Source: Planctomycetota bacterium (GTDB taxonomy: Bacteria; Planctomycetota; UBA1135; UBA2386). Taken from it: a stretch of DNA of 64,000 nucleotides. Under the pieces are notes generated by a model. The model did not search any database. It had not been told where the DNA came from and worked only from the letters and a program-made list of their open reading frames with translations. Both the position numbers and the translations under genes were made by a program. The stretch lies in assembly GCA_025459175.1 (NCBI GenBank), contig JALORC010000010.1:25415-89414 (forward strand), written 5' to 3'. Positions 59,664 through 64,000 of the stretch are shown here, in pieces (the stretch's first letter is position 1; every line of letters begins with the position of its first letter).

Positions 59664-61126
59664 GAATGGCTAGGAACTGTCTGCCCACCCTGCTGGCCCT
59701 CGGCACCGCGGCGGCGCTGGCGGCGCAGGACACGCGACCGGTCGCGTTCACCAACGCGCGCATCGTCACCGTCGCGGGCGCCGCGATCGAACGCGGCACG
59801 CTGGTGATCAAGAACGGCAAGATCGAGGCGGTCGGTGCCAACGTCACGGTGCCGCCCGGCGCCCGCGTCATCGACGCCAGCGGCAAGACGCTGCTGCCCG
59901 GCCTGGTCAGCGCCTGGTCGCGGGCCGGTATGCAGCCGCAGCAGCCGCGCACCGAGGAGTTCGCCGGCGGTGGTCGGCGCCGCGGCGGCCCCATGCCGAT
60001 GCCGGGCGGCGGCGGCGGCGGCAACGCCCAGAACCGCGCCGCGACCAAGATCGTCGACGGTCTCTACGGCAAGCAGGCCGTGTTCGGCGAACTGCTGCAG
60101 CTCGGCATCACCACGCTGGCGCTGAATCCCGCCGGCGGTGGCTTCCCGGGCCTCGGCGCGCTGCTGCGGCCGGACGGCAAGACGCTCGAGCAGCTGACCG
60201 CCGACGACGACGCGTTCGTGCAGATCGGCATGGTGCGCGATGGCGCCACCAAGAAGCTGCTGAAGGAGCAGTTCGAGAAGGCGCAGAAGGTCGTCGCCGA
60301 ACGCAAGAAGCCACCGGAGCCGGCGGCGCCGCCCGCCGAAGCGAAGCCGGCCGACGGCAAGCCCACCGCCGACGGCAAACCGCCCGAAGCGAAGGAGCCG
60401 CCGAAGGGCGAGCAACCGCCGAAGCCGGAACCCAAGCCGGAGCCGAAACCCGAGCCGAAACCCGAACCGAAGCCGGAACCCAAGCCCGAGCCGCCGAAGG
60501 CGGAGGACAAGAAGGAGGCTCCGGCCGCGGCGCCGGCCCCGGCCAAGAAGCCGGAGGCGCCGAAGGATCCCAACCTCGAAGTGATCGCCGACCTGCTCGA
60601 GGGCAAGCGGCGCGCGCTGGTGCAGATCGACTCGGCCGCCGACCTGCTGCACTGGCAGACCGCGGTCGCCGACGACGTGAAGTTCCCGCGCACGCTGGTG
60701 CTGCCGCGCCACGACCCGATGTCCGGCACGCTCGACGTCGTGCTCGACCAGGTGAAGGCGATGCAGTGTGCGGTGCTGCTGCCGCTCGAACTGACCACGC
60801 TGCCGCGCTCGCGCTATCTGATCCACCCGGCGCGGGTGCTGCACGAAGCCGGGGTCGAGATCGGCTTCGCGGTCGGCGACACGCCGTTCGCGCTGCGCGC
60901 CCTGTTCTACCGGTTGATGGAGCAGGTCCGCTGCGGCCTGCCGGCCGACGTCGCGCTACGCGCCATCACGCTGGCGCCGGCGAAGATGCTCGGCGTCGAC
61001 AAGCAGAAGGGCTCGCTCGAAGTCGGCAAGGACGCCGACCTGCTGGTGTTCGACGGCGATCCGCTGGCGCCGACCGGCCAGCTGTCCGCGGTCTGGCTCG
61101 CCGGCCGCGAAGTCAAGCAGCCGTGA
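59660..61126 (+). CDS. Secreted amidohydrolase-like protein (degenerate) with KPEP linker, operon gene 8
   Basis: FTNARIVTVAGAAIERGTLVIKNGKIEAVG...LLPGLVSAWSRAG; ALRAITLAPAKMLGVDKQKGSLEVGKDADLLVFDGDPL. Confidence 0.88.
   Translation: MRMARNCLPTLLALGTAAALAAQDTRPVAFTNARIVTVAGAAIERGTLVIKNGKIEAVGANVTVPPGARVIDASGKTLLPGLVSAWSRAGMQPQQPRTEEFAGGGRRRGGPMPMPGGGGGGNAQNRAATKIVDGLYGKQAVFGELLQLGITTLALNPAGGGFPGLGALLRPDGKTLEQLTADDDAFVQIGMVRDGATKKLLKEQFEKAQKVVAERKKPPEPAAPPAEAKPADGKPTADGKPPEAKEPPKGEQPPKPEPKPEPKPEPKPEPKPEPKPEPPKAEDKKEAPAAAPAPAKKPEAPKDPNLEVIADLLEGKRRALVQIDSAADLLHWQTAVADDVKFPRTLVLPRHDPMSGTLDVVLDQVKAMQCAVLLPLELTTLPRSRYLIHPARVLHEAGVEIGFAVGDTPFALRALFYRLMEQVRCGLPADVALRAITLAPAKMLGVDKQKGSLEVGKDADLLVFDGDPLAPTGQLSAVWLAGREVKQP
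60420..60492 (+). repeat. In-frame KPEP tandem repeat (Pro/Lys/Glu linker)
   Basis: PKPEPKPEPKPEPKPEPKPEPKPEP encoded by gaagccggaacccaagccggagccgaaacccgagcc... Confidence 0.85.
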
Positions 61127-61167
61127 GCCGCGCCCTTCAACCACCCCACCGACTGCCGTTCCCGAGA

Positions 61168-62568
61168 ATGCCCATGATGCGCCCCCACGCCCTGCTCGCG
61201 ACCGCCCTGGTGTTGCTGGCCGCGTTCGAACTGCCCGCCCAAGGCCGCGGCCGCCGCGGCCAACGCCCCGATCAGGCGCCGCCAACGCCGGCCCCCGAAG
61301 CGAAGGCCGAGCCGGTCGCCGAGCAGAAGCCGAAGACCTGGCTCGCGATCGTCGGTGGCGACGTCTACCTCGGCACCGGCCAGCGGCTCAGCGGCGCCAC
61401 CGTGCTGGTCGGCAACGACAAGATCGAGGCGGTCGGTCACAACCTGGTGTTGCCCGAGGGCACCACGGTCATCGACGCCAAGGGCCGGACCGTCTGCCCG
61501 GGCTTCGTCGCCGTGCAGGGCTACGGCATGGGGGCCGGCCGCGGCGCCCCCTACGCCGACTCGGTGAACCCGTTCGACCCCGAGATCAAGCAGGGCCTCG
61601 CGTCGGGCGTCACCGCGTTCCTGGTCGGCAACGTCGGCTCGGGGCCGCTGCCGACCGGCGGCAACGCGGTGATCAAGCTCGCCTACGGCGACGTCAAGGG
61701 CATGGTGCTGCAGGAGGACAGCGTGGTCGGCATGAACGCCCAGCTGAGCCTCGCCGATCGCGACAAGTTCGAGGAGACGGTCAAGAAGGCGAAGGAGTAC
61801 CTGCAGGCGCTCGAGGAGTTCCCGGCCAAGAAGGCCGCCGACCAGAACGCCAAGGAGCCGGCGATGCCGCCGGGCGCCGACAAGATCATCGCGGTGCTGA
61901 AGGGCAAGGCGCAGCTGTGGCTCGGCCTCGGCGGCTCGGGCTTCAATCCGTTCGGCGGCGGTCGGCGCGGCGGTGGCGCGCGGAACAACGACGTCGACGC
62001 GATCCGCCAGGGCCTGGAGCTGGCCCGCCTGCTCGGCCGCGGCGCGGTGCTGCAGAAGCCGACCAGCGCCTGGCTGCTGGCGGACGAGATCGCCGCCACC
62101 GGCTCGATGGTGATGCTGAGCCCGCGCGACCGGGTGCCGAGCGACCCCGCCGATCCGGACCGCACCGGCAGCAACCTCGCCAGCAGCGCGATCCTGGCCA
62201 AGGCCGGAGTGCCGGTCGCGGTCACCTGCCCGGTGGGCATGTTCGGCGGCGCCGGTGTCGGCACCGGCGGCATCATGGGCCAGGACCTGAACACCCCGCA
62301 CATCGATGCGGCGTTCGCCGTGCGCGGCGGCCTGGACAACCGCAAAGCCTTGCGGACACTGACCTTGGACGCAGCCAAGCTACTGGGCGTCGACCACCGG
62401 ATCGGCTCGCTGGAGCCAGGTAAGGACGCCGACGTCTTGATTCTCGATGGCGATCCGTTGCACTATAGCACCCTTGTGACGACGGCCGTGGTCAACGGCA
62501 AAGTCGTCTACGAGAAGGCCAAAGAGCCCCTCTACCGACACCTCTCGGACCGAAACCTCGCGCGCTGA
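61168..62568 (+). CDS. Secreted amidohydrolase-like protein (degenerate), last operon gene
   Basis: VGGDVYLGTGQRLSGATVLVGNDKIEAVG...VCPGFVAVQGYG; ALRTLTLDAAKLLGVDHRIGSLEPGKDADVLILDGDPL. Confidence 0.88.
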   Translation: MPMMRPHALLATALVLLAAFELPAQGRGRRGQRPDQAPPTPAPEAKAEPVAEQKPKTWLAIVGGDVYLGTGQRLSGATVLVGNDKIEAVGHNLVLPEGTTVIDAKGRTVCPGFVAVQGYGMGAGRGAPYADSVNPFDPEIKQGLASGVTAFLVGNVGSGPLPTGGNAVIKLAYGDVKGMVLQEDSVVGMNAQLSLADRDKFEETVKKAKEYLQALEEFPAKKAADQNAKEPAMPPGADKIIAVLKGKAQLWLGLGGSGFNPFGGGRRGGGARNNDVDAIRQGLELARLLGRGAVLQKPTSAWLLADEIAATGSMVMLSPRDRVPSDPADPDRTGSNLASSAILAKAGVPVAVTCPVGMFGGAGVGTGGIMGQDLNTPHIDAAFAVRGGLDNRKALRTLTLDAAKLLGVDHRIGSLEPGKDADVLILDGDPLHYSTLVTTAVVNGKVVYEKAKEPLYRHLSDRNLAR

Positions 62569-62657
62569 GCTGGAATCCCGTCGCGGCCAGGCCCGTCCAC
62601 CAGGTCGGCCGCCTGCCGTGCGCCTTCCACTGGCTCGCCACAAGGACTTAGCAGCTC

Positions 62658-63074
62658 ATGAGCGTCGAAAGCCTGAAGGAACTGGACGACTTCTTCCGCA
62701 GCATGCGGCAAGCGTTCAACAGCCGCGACCTGAAGACCTTCCGCTCGCACTTCTGGACCGACAAACGGTTCCACAACCTCGACGCCTCCGGGCGCCGCGA
62801 CCGCGGCTGGGGCGCGTTCGAAGAAGTGCTCGACCAGGAGTTCCGCTACCTGGACTCGGTCAAGCTCGAGCTGAAGGACCTCGACTTCCAGATCTTCGAG
62901 GACCAGTTCGCGACCGTGGTCGGTGGCTGGCGCCTGACCCAGGTCGATCCGGAAGGACGCAATCACGACCAGAACGGTCGCTGCACCTTCTCGCTGTGCC
63001 GGATGAGCGACGACTGGAAGATCGTCGCGCAGCACTACTCGCAGATGTCGGCCGAGAGCGCGGCGACCGAGTGA
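62658..63074 (+). CDS. SnoaL/NTF2-like (DUF4440-type) protein
   Basis: LDDFFRSMRQAFNSRDLKTFRSHFWTDKRF...WGAFEEVLDQEFRYLDSVKLEL...GRCTFSLCRMSDDWKIVAQHYSQM. Confidence 0.78.
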   Translation: MSVESLKELDDFFRSMRQAFNSRDLKTFRSHFWTDKRFHNLDASGRRDRGWGAFEEVLDQEFRYLDSVKLELKDLDFQIFEDQFATVVGGWRLTQVDPEGRNHDQNGRCTFSLCRMSDDWKIVAQHYSQMSAESAATE

Positions 63075-63203
63075 CCCGCGTCGCTCGCCGTCCGAGGTGA
63101 CGGCGCGGTGACGGACCAGGGCCGCGGTGGCCGGGGATAACCCTCGGCGGCGGCTCGTGTGGTCGATACATTCCCCGGTTCGACCGCTACCCCGCATCGC
63201 ATC

Positions 63204-64000
63204 GTGACCTCGACCGTCCAAGCGTCGCCGAGCAACGTGTCCCAGCCGTTCCAGGCCCGCAACAAGATCCGCCTCGTCACCGCGACGAGCCTGTTCGACG
63301 GCCACGACGCGTCGATCCACATCTTCCGCCGGATCGCCCAGGGCTCCGGCGCCGAGGTCGTGCACCTCGGCCACAACCGCTCGGTGCAGGAGATCGTCGA
63401 CGCGGCGATCCACGAAGACGCGCAGGGCATCGCCGTCACCTCGTATCAGGGCGGCCACAACGAGTTCTTCCGCTACATGTTCGACATGCTGCGGGAACGG
63501 GGCGCCGGCCACATCCGCATCTTCGGCGGCGGCGGCGGCGTGATCCTGCCCGAGGAGATCGCGGCGCTGCACGCCTACGGCATCGGCCGCATCTACTCGC
63601 CGGACGACGGCCGCTCGATGGGCCTGCAGGGCATGATCGACGACATGCTGCAGCGCTGCGACTTCGCGACGGTGCACCAGGAAGAAGCACTGCCGGCGCT
63701 GCAGGCGAGCGAACCGCGGGCCCTGGCCAAGGCGATCACGCTGGTCGAGAGCTTCCCCGAACGGCACCGCGCCCTTCTGCGCGAACGGCTCGCGGCGCTG
63801 CCGTCGCCGCCACCGGTGCTCGGCATCACCGGCACCGGCGGGGCGGGCAAGAGCTCGCTGATCGACGAACTGCTGCGCCGCTTCCTGCTCGACTTCCCGC
63901 AGCTCCGGATCGCCGTGCTGTGCGTCGACCCGACCCGTAAGAAGACCGGCGGCGCGCTGCTCGGCGACCGCATCCGGATGAACGCCGCGTCGGACCCGCG
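63204..64000 (+). CDS. icmF: Fused isobutyryl-CoA mutase (B12-binding plus MeaI-type G-domain), truncated at window end
   Basis: GTG start; [76 protein letters not shown]; Walker [19 protein letters not shown]. Confidence 0.92.
   Translation, partial: MTSTVQASPSNVSQPFQARNKIRLVTATSLFDGHDASIHIFRRIAQGSGAEVVHLGHNRSVQEIVDAAIHEDAQGIAVTSYQGGHNEFFRYMFDMLRERGAGHIRIFGGGGGVILPEEIAALHAYGIGRIYSPDDGRSMGLQGMIDDMLQRCDFATVHQEEALPALQASEPRALAKAITLVESFPERHRALLRERLAALPSPPPVLGITGTGGAGKSSLIDELLRRFLLDFPQLRIAVLCVDPTRKKTGGALLGDRIRMNAASDP

Noticed and set aside
1-64000. tRNA, rRNA or CRISPR loci
   Set aside because: No convincing tRNA cloverleaf, rRNA signature or repeat-spacer array was seen by eye; a tRNAscan/Infernal run would be decisive

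Overview
High-GC bacterial window. The outlook is planctomycete-like, inferred from several secreted proteins that share an '[10 protein letters not shown]...ARWNG..W..LG.G' repeat and a common ~130 aa C-terminal domain. Main contents: (i) 1-26 kb: four secreted repeat proteins, a PAS-PAS-MCP sensor, a DPP IV-type S9 peptidase, an Rpn/YhgA-like nuclease, an ankyrin protein, a DUF4349-like lipoprotein, an FG-GAP/VCBS protein, a di-haem cytochrome c peroxidase-like protein, an AAA ATPase (DUF4143-like) behind a large palindrome, and a two-gene operon with a discoidin-like domain. (ii) ~26-48.3 kb: a decayed accessory region. It has up to five same-orientation IS91-family transposase relics, a dispersed ~35-100 bp repeat, a truncated ParB/DNA-methylase pseudogene, a fragment of a methylase-neighbour protein, a glcD fragment that looks foreign, and operons led by small Cys-rich secreted proteins, one with a C39-like domain lacking catalytic residues. 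(iii) 48.5-62.6 kb: a ~14 kb translationally coupled operon of eight secreted imidazolonepropionase-like amidohydrolase paralogs (one double-domain, so nine domains). Only two keep the first HxH metal motif and the terminal Asp; the rest look like pseudoenzymes. This is the strongest candidate for an undescribed system. (iv) 62.6-64 kb: a SnoaL/NTF2-like protein and the start of a fused isobutyryl-CoA mutase (IcmF-type). All calls are from reading the sequence and the ORF track; no database search was run.
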